Origin: Chitinophagaceae bacterium
GTDB taxonomy: Bacteria > Bacteroidota > Bacteroidia > Chitinophagales > Chitinophagaceae
Assembly: GCA_025963615.1 (NCBI GenBank)
Contig: JAOQAL010000052.1
Span: 1-8,646 of the forward strand
DNA: 8,646 nucleotides
Direction of reading: 5' to 3'
The position numbers and the translations under genes were made by a program. The notes below the pieces were generated by a model that worked only from the letters and a program-made list of their open reading frames with translations, made no database searches and had not been told where the DNA came from. Below are positions 1-5,338 of the stretch, in pieces. Every line of letters begins with the position of its first letter. Position 1 is the first letter of the stretch.

Positions 1-209
1 AATCAATCTTTATCTTCTAAACCTCTCTGCCGGATTATCTCGAATGTTTCGCGCAAAGAAGCAAAGAACGCAAAGAGAAGAACTGTTAAGAATCAATCTT
101 TATCTTCTAAACATCTCTGCCGGATTATCTGGAATGTTTCGCGCAAAGAAGCAAAGAACGCAAAGAGAAGAACTGTTAAGAATCAATCTTTACTTTCTCA
201 ACATCTCCG
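1..209. repeat. 90-bp tandem repeat, about 2.3 copies
   Basis: Two full units (1-90 and 91-180) differ at only two positions: c/a at offset 33 and c/g at offset 41. A third, more diverged partial unit begins at 181 and loses similarity near 209. Each unit contains the purine-rich string gcaaagaagcaaagaacg followed by aactgttaag. The first unit starts at the window edge, so the array may extend further left. The period is divisible by three, which keeps a reading frame open across the units. The resulting peptide is repetitive and resembles no protein I know, so I do not call it a gene. Confidence 0.95.
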
Positions 210-237
210 CAAAACAATACTTTTGGAGACAGCCTCA
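131..237 (+). repeat. Dispersed repeat, inverted relative of 7899-8040
   Basis: Read on the plus strand, this stretch matches the reverse complement of 7899-8024. The core at 171-205 is a perfect 35-bp inverted match to 7941-7975. Beyond the core the similarity continues through aaaacaatactttt and ends at the terminal sequence cttttggagacagcctca (220-237). This left copy lacks two short segments present in the right copy, one of about 9 bp and one of about 11 bp. It overlaps the tandem array, so the array seems to have grown from one part of this dispersed element. Confidence 0.85.
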
Positions 238-275
238 TTGACATCCTGGGCAACCTGCCTAATGCAACACAAAGG

Positions 276-2510
276 TTATTTTTTATCTGGTAATGCAAAA
301 GCAATATATTGATCACCTGATTTACTTCCGATCTTTCCACCACCACACGCAATAACGATATATTCTTTGCCATTCACAGCATAGACTGCCGGTGTGGCAT
401 AGCCCGGAACGGGTAATTGTGCTTCCCAAAGAACTTTTCCACTGAGTTTATCAAAAGCTCTTATTTTAGCATCCCTGGATGCGGCAATAAATATCAATCC
501 ACCCTTTGTTACAACAGGTCCGCCATAGTTTTCAGTCCCGGTAACAGGGATCCCTTTTTTTGTAAGCTCAGGATATTCCCCCAAAGGCACTTTCCATAAA
601 AGTTTACCTGTATTCAGGTCCACTGCATTCAATGTTCCCCAGGGTGGTGTAATGCCGGGATATCCGTTTTTATCATAAAACCGGTTATAACCTGTCATCG
701 TATACGGAACTTCATCGAGTATGCTTTTCTTATCCGGTATTACAGCCGATAAAGGTTCTTTTGAAGGCCCTGTTGCAGCTTTTACTTTGGCTGAAACAAA
801 AGAGGCAGGTTCTTTTTCTTTCTTATTGAGAATAAAAGCAAGCAACGCTTTTTGATCGTTTTCATCCAGTTGTTTAAATGCGGGCATCATATTCTTCCCA
901 TTCGAAATTATTTTCCATGCCTGGTCATCATTATATTTTTTTTCAAGATTGAGCAAGGAAGGGTATGAACTGCCATTACCTTTCAATTCAGCGCCGTGGC
1001 ATGACATACAATATTTGCCATATACACCCACACCCTTACCTTTCAATGTAAAATCAGCTTCAGTTTTGGCAGGTACGTCAATCATCGTTAAGGCCCAGGG
1101 CAATTCGCTGCTATTGACATACAATATACCGGAAGCAGGATCTACCGCAGCTCCACCCCACTCACCACCGCCATCAAAGCCCGGGAATATCCAGGAACCT
1201 TCTTTGCTTGGTGGCGCAAACATCGTTCTGTATTTTATCTTGCTATATTTTTCCATCATATCAACATGGGTCGCAGAATCTATATTACTGACATCGCCGG
1301 GTTCGAATTGCTGCCTGGCAAAAGGTTCGGGCAAAGAAGGAATGGGTTGGGTAGGCCAAACTTCTTCTCCGGGTAAACCAGTGGTTGGCACCGGTCTTTC
1401 TTCAATAGGAAAAACGGGTTGTCCATTGTTGCGGTCAAACAAAAAAACAAAACCATGCTTGGTGATCTGTGCAACAGCTTCTATATCTTTTCCATCATGA
1501 TGAATGGTTACAAGATTGGGATTGGCCGCCAGGTCACGATCCCATAAATCATGATGCACCACCTGAAAATGCCAGATATATTTGCCGGTTGACGCATCCA
1601 ATGCAATTAATGAATTACCAAATAGATTTTTCCCCTTCCTGATGCCGCCATAAAAATCACCACTCACTGTACCTGTTGGCACATATACAATTCCCTTTTC
1701 TTCATCCAATGACATACCCGCCCAGCTGTTGGCGCCTCCTAATTTTTTATAGGCCTCTTTATCCTGCCAGTCATCATACCCGAATTCTCCGGGATGAGGA
1801 ATTGTATGAAATATCCATCTCCTTTCCCCTGTACGTACATCATAAGCCCGTACCGGACCTGGGGATGCATCGGCCGATTCAGAAACACGGAGACCAATTA
1901 TCATCAGGTCTTTATAAATAATACCGGGCGTAGAGCTTGCGACAAACAGGCTGGAATCGCCGTCCCTGTCAAGATTTTCTGAAAGATCAATATAGCCGCT
2001 TTTCCCAAAGGTCCTGACTGGTTTCCCATCCTTTGCATTAATGGCATATGTTTTTGCACCTACGCTATAAAAGATACGTTCATCATCCCCATCATGCCAA
2101 TACATCACACCCCGTGAAACTTTAAAAAAAGCATAAGGATCATTTTTCGCGGAAGTATCTTCAACAGCAGGATCAAACAACCATTTCTGTTCACCCGTGG
2201 CAGCATTTAACGCGAATAATTTTAATCTTGGAGATATCCCGTAGAGAATACCCTTTACCATAACCGGGTTGCATTGATTTTGTGTCCGGTTACCGGTATC
2301 CCTGTCATGAGAACTGTATGTCCAGGCCACCTGGAGTTGTGACACATTGCTGGTATCTACCTGGTCATTGGATGAATACCGTATTCCATCTTTTGAGCCT
2401 GCATAAGCTGACCAGCCACTGTAATCCTTTACTGTATGGGAAACCGAATTTTTACAGGAAACAAAAAAGGATCCTGAAATAAGTAACAATAGGTATTGAA
2501 TTGATTTCAT
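276..2510 (-). CDS. PQQ-dependent dehydrogenase lipoprotein with internal cytochrome c domain
   Basis: A quinoprotein of the membrane glucose/quinate dehydrogenase type, predicted to oxidise an alcohol or sugar outside the cytoplasmic membrane using PQQ and pass electrons to its own heme. I start it at the Met whose N-terminus reads MKSIQYLLLLISGSFFVSC (744 aa): this gives a lipoprotein signal peptide with lipobox FVSC, Cys19 being the lipidated residue. A start 9 codons upstream would bury that signal. Propeller blades show repeated '(L/V)xAxDxxTGxxxW' strands, and HHDLWDRD (about 319-326) is typical of PQQ enzymes. A c-type cytochrome domain is inserted before the last blades: CMSCH at 501-505 with a Met-Pro at about 542-543 as likely axial ligand. 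The tail has the family motifs PWGTLNAVDLNTGKLLW and YGGPVVTKGGLIFIAA. Substrate cannot be told from sequence. No PQQ synthesis genes are in the window. Divergent from the transposase and the pao-like operon. Confidence 0.93.
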   Translation of the reverse strand: MKSIQYLLLLISGSFFVSCKNSVSHTVKDYSGWSAYAGSKDGIRYSSNDQVDTSNVSQLQVAWTYSSHDRDTGNRTQNQCNPVMVKGILYGISPRLKLFALNAATGEQKWLFDPAVEDTSAKNDPYAFFKVSRGVMYWHDGDDERIFYSVGAKTYAINAKDGKPVRTFGKSGYIDLSENLDRDGDSSLFVASSTPGIIYKDLMIIGLRVSESADASPGPVRAYDVRTGERRWIFHTIPHPGEFGYDDWQDKEAYKKLGGANSWAGMSLDEEKGIVYVPTGTVSGDFYGGIRKGKNLFGNSLIALDASTGKYIWHFQVVHHDLWDRDLAANPNLVTIHHDGKDIEAVAQITKHGFVFLFDRNNGQPVFPIEERPVPTTGLPGEEVWPTQPIPSLPEPFARQQFEPGDVSNIDSATHVDMMEKYSKIKYRTMFAPPSKEGSWIFPGFDGGGEWGGAAVDPASGILYVNSSELPWALTMIDVPAKTEADFTLKGKGVGVYGKYCMSCHGAELKGNGSSYPSLLNLEKKYNDDQAWKIISNGKNMMPAFKQLDENDQKALLAFILNKKEKEPASFVSAKVKAATGPSKEPLSAVIPDKKSILDEVPYTMTGYNRFYDKNGYPGITPPWGTLNAVDLNTGKLLWKVPLGEYPELTKKGIPVTGTENYGGPVVTKGGLIFIAASRDAKIRAFDKLSGKVLWEAQLPVPGYATPAVYAVNGKEYIVIACGGGKIGSKSGDQYIAFALPDKK

Positions 2511-2647
2511 AATAAACAAAAGTTTACAACCAGGCATCCCTGTTTTTAATTTGTTGCAATTAAATATAGAAAGAATATGGTGATGTGAGCTAAAGTTTTT
2601 CTGTTTCCCTATTATTAGTCGTTAAGTCACTGCTTTGTAAACTTTGT

Positions 2648-2668
2648 AACCCGGGTTATGCTCCGGTG
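2648..2668 (-). repeat. Degenerate REP-like palindrome upstream of transposase
   Basis: It contains the perfect 10-bp palindrome aacccgggtt (2648-2657) followed by atgctccggtgg. The string gggttatgctc (2653-2663) recurs exactly at 3402-3412 on the right flank of the best downstream palindrome. Read on the minus strand it gives GCATAACCCGGG, matching the GCATAACCCCCGG arm of that palindrome. It therefore looks like a collapsed copy of the same element. Confidence 0.6.
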
Positions 2669-2679
2669 GAAAAAAAGCG

Positions 2680-2708
2680 TTATCCAACCCGTAAAGCGGG
2701 TTGGATAA
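2680..2708. repeat. Perfect 12-bp-stem hairpin upstream of transposase
   Basis: ttatccaacccg (2680-2691) and cgggttggataa (2697-2708) are exact reverse complements around a 5-nt loop, taaag. It lies 57 nt before the transposase ATG. IS200/IS605 and RAYT enzymes recognise hairpins near element ends, so this may be a left-end substrate. A terminator is less likely: no U-tract follows on either strand, and no gene ends here. Confidence 0.8.
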
Positions 2709-2765
2709 GGTTCAAAATATACATAACTTAATCATGCTCTACCCGTTTAATTAATTAAAATTACT

Positions 2766-3212
2766 ATGAATACTTTCAAACAAATATTTTATCAAATTGT
2801 ATTTAGTACAAAAAACCGTCAAGACACTATAACAGCTGCAAGCGAAAATGATTTATACAAATATATCTGGGGCATTATAAATAAAAAAAAATGCAAATTG
2901 TACCGGATAAATGGCATGCACGACCACCTGCATATTTTCACAGATTTGCATCCTGCTCTTCGTCTCAGTGATTTTGTAAAGGATATAAAAGTAGCAAGCA
3001 GTATCTGGATGAAAGAAAGCGGTAAGTTCGAATCATTTTCAGGATGGCAGGACGGATATGGAGCTTTTACTTATTCTATCAGAGAAAAGGAGATGATCAT
3101 TAATTATATAAAGAATCAAAAAGAGCATCATCGAACTAAAACCTTTTATGAGGAATTTAAACGGCTGTTAATTGAAAACGGTGTTGAATTTGATGAGAAA
3201 TATTTATTGTAG
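2766..3212 (+). CDS. tnpA: IS200/IS605-family (RAYT-like) Y1 HUH transposase
   Basis: A 148-aa single-domain protein of the Y1 transposase family (TnpA, IS200-like), which cuts and joins single-stranded DNA at hairpins through a 5'-phosphotyrosine. The metal-binding HUH motif is His54-Leu-His56 within MHDHLHIF. The probable nucleophile is Tyr114 in NYIKNQKEHH, the usual Y-x-x-x-Q position. The length and the order of motifs match intact members, so the enzyme looks functional. The start at 2766 follows an A/T-rich leader with no Shine-Dalgarno, as is common in Bacteroidota. There is no tnpB partner. REP-like palindromes flank it on both sides (2648-2708 and 3211-3552), which suggests the REP-associated class rather than a plain IS200. 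I cannot settle that without finding the exact element ends. Confidence 0.92.
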   Translation: MNTFKQIFYQIVFSTKNRQDTITAASENDLYKYIWGIINKKKCKLYRINGMHDHLHIFTDLHPALRLSDFVKDIKVASSIWMKESGKFESFSGWQDGYGAFTYSIREKEMIINYIKNQKEHHRTKTFYEEFKRLLIENGVEFDEKYLL

Positions 3213-3215
3213 ATT

Positions 3216-3230
3216 CCCGGTTGCACCGGG
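3216..3230. repeat. REP-like palindrome 1
   Basis: cccgg (3216-3220), loop ttgca, ccggg (3226-3230). It begins 3 nt after the transposase stop codon. The right arm has two further G residues not matched on the left, so this is a partly eroded copy. Confidence 0.75.
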
Positions 3231-3246
3231 GGAAAACAATGGTTGT

Positions 3247-3311
3247 GCAATAGCCAACCGATGAAAAAAATGGTTGCCGGCGCTAAAGGATACGTATAAC
3301 CACCGGTGCAA
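3247..3311 (+). repeat. Direct repeat, left copy (partner 3477-3542)
   Basis: A 65-bp segment repeated 230 bp downstream at 3477-3542 with seven substitutions and one indel in the A-tract. It includes gatgaaaaaa, ggttgccggcgctaaagga and gtataaccaccggtgcaa, so it consists of a unique part plus one palindrome arm. Confidence 0.85.
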
Positions 3312-3319
3312 CCGGTGGT
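3299..3319 (+). repeat. REP-like palindrome 2
   Basis: accaccgg (3299-3306), loop tgcaa (3307-3311) and ccggtggt (3312-3319) form a perfect 8-bp stem. GTAT at 3294-3297 lies directly upstream. Both arms carry the same substitution relative to palindrome 3 (accaccgg rather than acccccgg), i.e. a compensatory change that keeps the stem. Confidence 0.85.
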
Positions 3320-3384
3320 AAATAATGATATTTTGCAACAATGACCCCCGGTTGTAACCACCGGTGCAAATAATGGTTGTGCTG

Positions 3385-3405
3385 ACCCCCGGTTGCACCG
3401 GGGGT
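3385..3405 (-). repeat. REP-like palindrome 3 (best copy)
   Basis: acccccgg (3385-3392), loop ttgca (3393-3397) and ccgggggt (3398-3405) form a perfect 8-bp stem. Its loop is the reverse complement of the loop in palindrome 2, so it lies in the opposite orientation. Read on the minus strand it is preceded by GCAT. Confidence 0.87.
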
Positions 3406-3425
3406 TATGCTCTTTGCAACAACGA

Positions 3426-3444
3426 CCCCCGGTTTCACCAGGGG
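3426..3444 (-). repeat. REP-like palindrome 4 (one mismatch)
   Basis: cccccgg (3426-3432), loop tttca and ccagggg (3438-3444) pair with one mismatch. On the minus strand the stem is preceded by GTAG (minus-strand reading GCGTAGCCCC), which resembles the GTRG tetranucleotide known next to enterobacterial REP hairpins. The upstream string ttgcaacaacgacccccggtt repeats that at 3333-3353 with one change. Confidence 0.75.
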
Positions 3445-3453
3445 CTACGCAAA

Positions 3454-3474
3454 TTGAAGCCCGACGGGCTTTAA
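3454..3474. repeat. Second hairpin type with GAC loop
   Basis: ttgaagccc (3454-3462), loop gac and gggctttaa (3466-3474) pair over 9 positions, with one G-T pair. The stem is unrelated to the neighbouring cccccgg palindromes. A short GCC-GAC-GGC hairpin with the same loop occurs at 7682-7690. Confidence 0.7.
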
Positions 3475-3476
3475 CA

Positions 3477-3542
3477 GCAATTGTCAACAGATGAAAAAAA
3501 ATGGTTGCTGGCGTTAAAGGATATGTATAACCCCCGGTGCAA
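3477..3542 (+). repeat. Direct repeat, right copy (partner 3247-3311)
   Basis: The second copy of the module. It ends in a half palindrome (aacccccggtgcaa) whose second arm is missing; there it continues as taatggtt. The 18-bp string ccggtgcaaataatggtt at 3534-3551 is identical to 3361-3378. Confidence 0.85.
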
Positions 3543-3635
3543 ATAATGGTTCAAATGCCACAATATCGTAATAACATTGTCCCATTTATCTATTATATAA
3601 AAATTGTAACTTAGATGTATTAATTCCACATTTAT

Positions 3636-4280
3636 ATGAATACCCAAAAGCCCAGGCAGGCTTCGGAAAACGGGAGTGATGGTTTCAATGCATCCCGCCG
3701 TGATTTCCTGAAGTTATCCTCCGCCGTAGCCGCTGCTTCTATAACGCCTTCTGTTGTCACAAAAGCCGCTGATAAAAAAGTGGATGAGAGGATCGCGGAT
3801 TATTTTGAAAAAATGACACTGAATATTGAAGTAAATGGCACCGCCCAGCAATTGCAGGTAGAACCGCGGGTCACCTTGCTTGATTTGTTAAGAGAACAAC
3901 TCCATCTTACCGGGACCAAAAAAGGTTGTGATCACGGACAGTGTGGCGCGTGTACTGTGCATGCAGATGGCAAAAGAATTAATTCCTGTCTTTCACTGGC
4001 GATAATGAATGAAGGAAAAAAAATCACTACGATTGAAGGATTGGCCAAAGGCGAGGAATTGCACCCGGTGCAACAGGCCTTTATTAAACATGATGGATTT
4101 CAGTGTGGCTATTGCACCCCGGGACAAATAATGAGTGCAGTTTCCTGCATCCGCGAAGGCCATGCGAATTCCGCCGGAGAAATAAGAGAGTTTATGAGTG
4201 GTAATATTTGCCGTTGCGGCGCTTATCCCAATATTGTAGATGCGATAATGGACGTAAAAAAAGGAGGGCAGGACGTATGA
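3636..4280 (+). CDS. paoA: Tat-exported [2Fe-2S] subunit of PaoABC-type aldehyde oxidoreductase
   Basis: The small iron-sulfur subunit (214 aa) of a xanthine dehydrogenase-family enzyme, which carries electrons from the molybdenum site to FAD. The N-terminus has a twin-arginine motif, SRRDFLK (residues 20-26), followed by an Ala/Ser-rich hydrophobic stretch, so the complex should be exported folded through Tat. The first [2Fe-2S] cluster is held by Cys98, Cys103, Cys106 and Cys118 (GCDHGQCGACTV). The second, alpha-helical cluster uses Cys157, Cys160, Cys192 and Cys194 (CGYCTPGQ and GNICRCG). E. coli PaoA is of similar size. The start at 3636 is the only Met that keeps the whole Tat signal. 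Its stop overlaps the next start as ATGA, so the two are translationally coupled. The leader after the REP cluster is short (83 nt) and AT-rich. Confidence 0.93.
   Translation: MNTQKPRQASENGSDGFNASRRDFLKLSSAVAAASITPSVVTKAADKKVDERIADYFEKMTLNIEVNGTAQQLQVEPRVTLLDLLREQLHLTGTKKGCDHGQCGACTVHADGKRINSCLSLAIMNEGKKITTIEGLAKGEELHPVQQAFIKHDGFQCGYCTPGQIMSAVSCIREGHANSAGEIREFMSGNICRCGAYPNIVDAIMDVKKGGQDV
4261..4267 (+). promoter_or_regulatory. Strong Shine-Dalgarno for the FAD subunit
   Basis: aaggagg lies 9 nt before the ATG at 4277, within the last codons of the preceding gene (Lys-Gly-Gly). It supports a start at 4277 over the longer open frame from 4208. It stands out because the other genes here show no such site, though its overlap with Lys-Gly codons could make it fortuitous. 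Confidence 0.65.
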
Positions 4281-5257
4281 TACCATTTGAATACATAAGA
4301 CCTTCCGGTCAGAAAGCGGCGCTGGATGCCATTGCAAAAGACGCCTCCGCACAATTCATCGCAGGTGGCACTAACCTGGTTGATCTGATGAAAAAAGGCG
4401 TGGTGTCACCGCAAAAATTAATTGATATTGGCAAACTGCCCTTAAAAGAAATTAAAGAAGCAAATACGGGTTTGCATATCGGCGCCCTGGCATTGAACAG
4501 TGACGTAGCGGAAAATGAAATTGTAAAAACAAAATATTCTTTATTGTCACAGGCCCTTTATGCAGGTGCTTCAGCACAATTAAGAAACATGGCAACCGTT
4601 GGGGGAAATATAATGCAACGCACCCGCTGCACTTATTTCTATGATACCACCATGCCCTGTAATAAAAGAAAACCCGGTAGTGGTTGTGGTGCATTGAAAG
4701 GGTATAACCGGATGCATGCTATTTTTGGCGCGAGTGAAAATTGTATTGCTGTTCATCCGAGCGACATGTGTGTCGCACTAACGGCGCTGAATGCTACCAT
4801 CCTGGTGAGTAATAATAAAGGTGAAAGAAAAATTCCTTTCGGTGAATTTCATCGCCTGCCGGGTGATCACCCGGAAACAGACAATACCCTTCAAAAAGGA
4901 GAATTGATCACAGCCATTATCATTCCGGAAAACAATTTACAGCATTCCTGTTATTTGAAAATCCGCGACCGGGCCTCCTATGCTTTTGCATTGGTGTCAG
5001 TTGCAGCCGCTCTCGAAATTGCGGATGGGAAAACAAAAGATGTGCGGTTAGCGATGGGTGGAGTTGCTCATAAGCCGTGGCGTTTAACCGACGCTGAAAA
5101 ATTTCTGAAAGGAAAACCCGCCACTGAAAATAATTTTCAGCAGGCCGCCCAAATCGCGATCAAAGGTGCAAAAGGTTATGGCAATAATAATTTTAAAATT
5201 AAGCTGGCCTCCGCCGCGATTACGGAAGCATTAAATAAAGCAGCCGGGAAAGCGTAG
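4277..5257 (+). CDS. paoB: FAD-binding subunit with [4Fe-4S] loop, PaoB type
   Basis: The medium subunit (326 aa), which binds FAD and passes electrons on from the molybdenum subunit. FAD-binding motifs of the family are visible: AGGTNLVDLMKKGV (29-42) and NMATVGGNIMQRTRC (104-118). An inserted loop carries Cys118, Cys128, Cys137 and Cys156 (TRCTYFYDTTMPCNKRKPGSGC...ENC). It matches the segment that in E. coli PaoB holds an additional [4Fe-4S] cluster and is absent from ordinary xanthine dehydrogenase FAD subunits. The C-terminal CO dehydrogenase flavoprotein-like domain follows (about 225-325, KIRDRASYAFALVSVAAAL). Its start at 4277 overlaps the previous stop by four bases and has a good Shine-Dalgarno; upstream codons of the longer frame lie inside the previous gene. 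There is no signal peptide, so it would be exported together with the Tat-bearing subunit. Confidence 0.92.
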   Translation: MIPFEYIRPSGQKAALDAIAKDASAQFIAGGTNLVDLMKKGVVSPQKLIDIGKLPLKEIKEANTGLHIGALALNSDVAENEIVKTKYSLLSQALYAGASAQLRNMATVGGNIMQRTRCTYFYDTTMPCNKRKPGSGCGALKGYNRMHAIFGASENCIAVHPSDMCVALTALNATILVSNNKGERKIPFGEFHRLPGDHPETDNTLQKGELITAIIIPENNLQHSCYLKIRDRASYAFALVSVAAALEIADGKTKDVRLAMGGVAHKPWRLTDAEKFLKGKPATENNFQQAAQIAIKGAKGYGNNNFKIKLASAAITEALNKAAGKA

Positions 5258-5285
5258 CAGTTTTTAAAAAAATCAGTTTCTTACT

Positions 5286-5321
5286 GAGTTCATTCCTGCA
5301 AAACTTTATTGCACTGAACTC
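5286..5321 (+). other. Imperfect stem-loop in the gap before the molybdenum subunit
   Basis: gagttca (5286-5292) pairs with tgaactc (5315-5321). Inside it tgcaa (5297-5301) pairs with ttgca (5309-5313), leaving a 4/1-nt asymmetric bulge and a 7-nt loop. It fills the middle of the 81-nt gap between the FAD and molybdenum subunit genes, ending 17 nt before the ATG. It could affect translation or mRNA stability. It has no following U-tract, so it is not a typical terminator. Confidence 0.4.
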
Positions 5322-5338
5322 TTAAACTTAATATCATT

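Larger units (their letters stand above)
2511..2765. other. Divergent intergenic region
   Basis: This stretch separates the minus-strand dehydrogenase from the plus-strand transposase. It must hold the dehydrogenase promoter, but I found no convincing Bacteroidota -33/-7 pair. The half nearest the dehydrogenase is plain AT-rich DNA. The transposase-side half carries a degenerate REP-like palindrome (2648-2668), a perfect hairpin (2680-2708) and an AT-rich leader (ttaattaattaaaa) just before the transposase ATG. No gene is apparent in either strand. Confidence 0.7.
3211..3552. repeat. REP-like palindrome cluster downstream of transposase
   Basis: A gene-free stretch of about 340 bp, starting at the transposase stop codon, built of palindromes around the arm sequence cccccgg/ccggggg with 5-nt loops reading ttgca or tgcaa. 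Perfect or near-perfect copies lie at 3216-3230, 3299-3319, 3385-3405 and 3426-3444. A scrambled copy lies at 3345-3366 and half copies at 3361-3370 and 3529-3542. Copies occur in both orientations, as in REP doublets. Several arms are preceded, in the outward direction, by GTAT, GCAT or GTAG. A different hairpin (3454-3474) is embedded. Minus-strand open frames here are Cys/Thr/Gly-rich translations of the palindromes and not genes. Confidence 0.85.

Noticed and set aside
44..241. Plus-strand open frame across the tandem repeats
   Set aside because: It exists only because the unit is 90 bp and lacks stops in one frame. The peptide is a duplicated basic sequence with no family resemblance.
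949..1500. 183-codon plus-strand open frame antisense to the PQQ dehydrogenase
   Set aside because: The minus-strand gene is unmistakable here, and the antisense product is low-complexity Pro/Ser-rich with no motifs.
3146..3487. 113-codon minus-strand open frame over the palindrome cluster
   Set aside because: Its sequence is a translation of GC-rich palindromes (repeated Thr-Gly-Gly and Cys) and it overlaps the end of the transposase gene.
3211..3552. CRISPR array
   Set aside because: The repeats are palindromes in mixed orientation with uneven spacing and degenerate copies. There are no regular spacers and no cas genes.
3577..3614. Possible Bacteroidota promoter before the aldehyde oxidase operon (TTG at 3577, TAACTTAG at 3607)
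   Set aside because: The spacing between the two boxes is about 27 nt, too long for the usual -33/-7 pair, and the second box has a mismatch. The promoter is likely in this leader but I cannot place it.
4208..4276. Longer start for the FAD subunit
   Set aside because: These 23 codons lie inside the preceding gene and encode an Arg-rich leader that is not part of the family. The ATG at 4277 has a Shine-Dalgarno and begins with the typical MIPFEYIRP.
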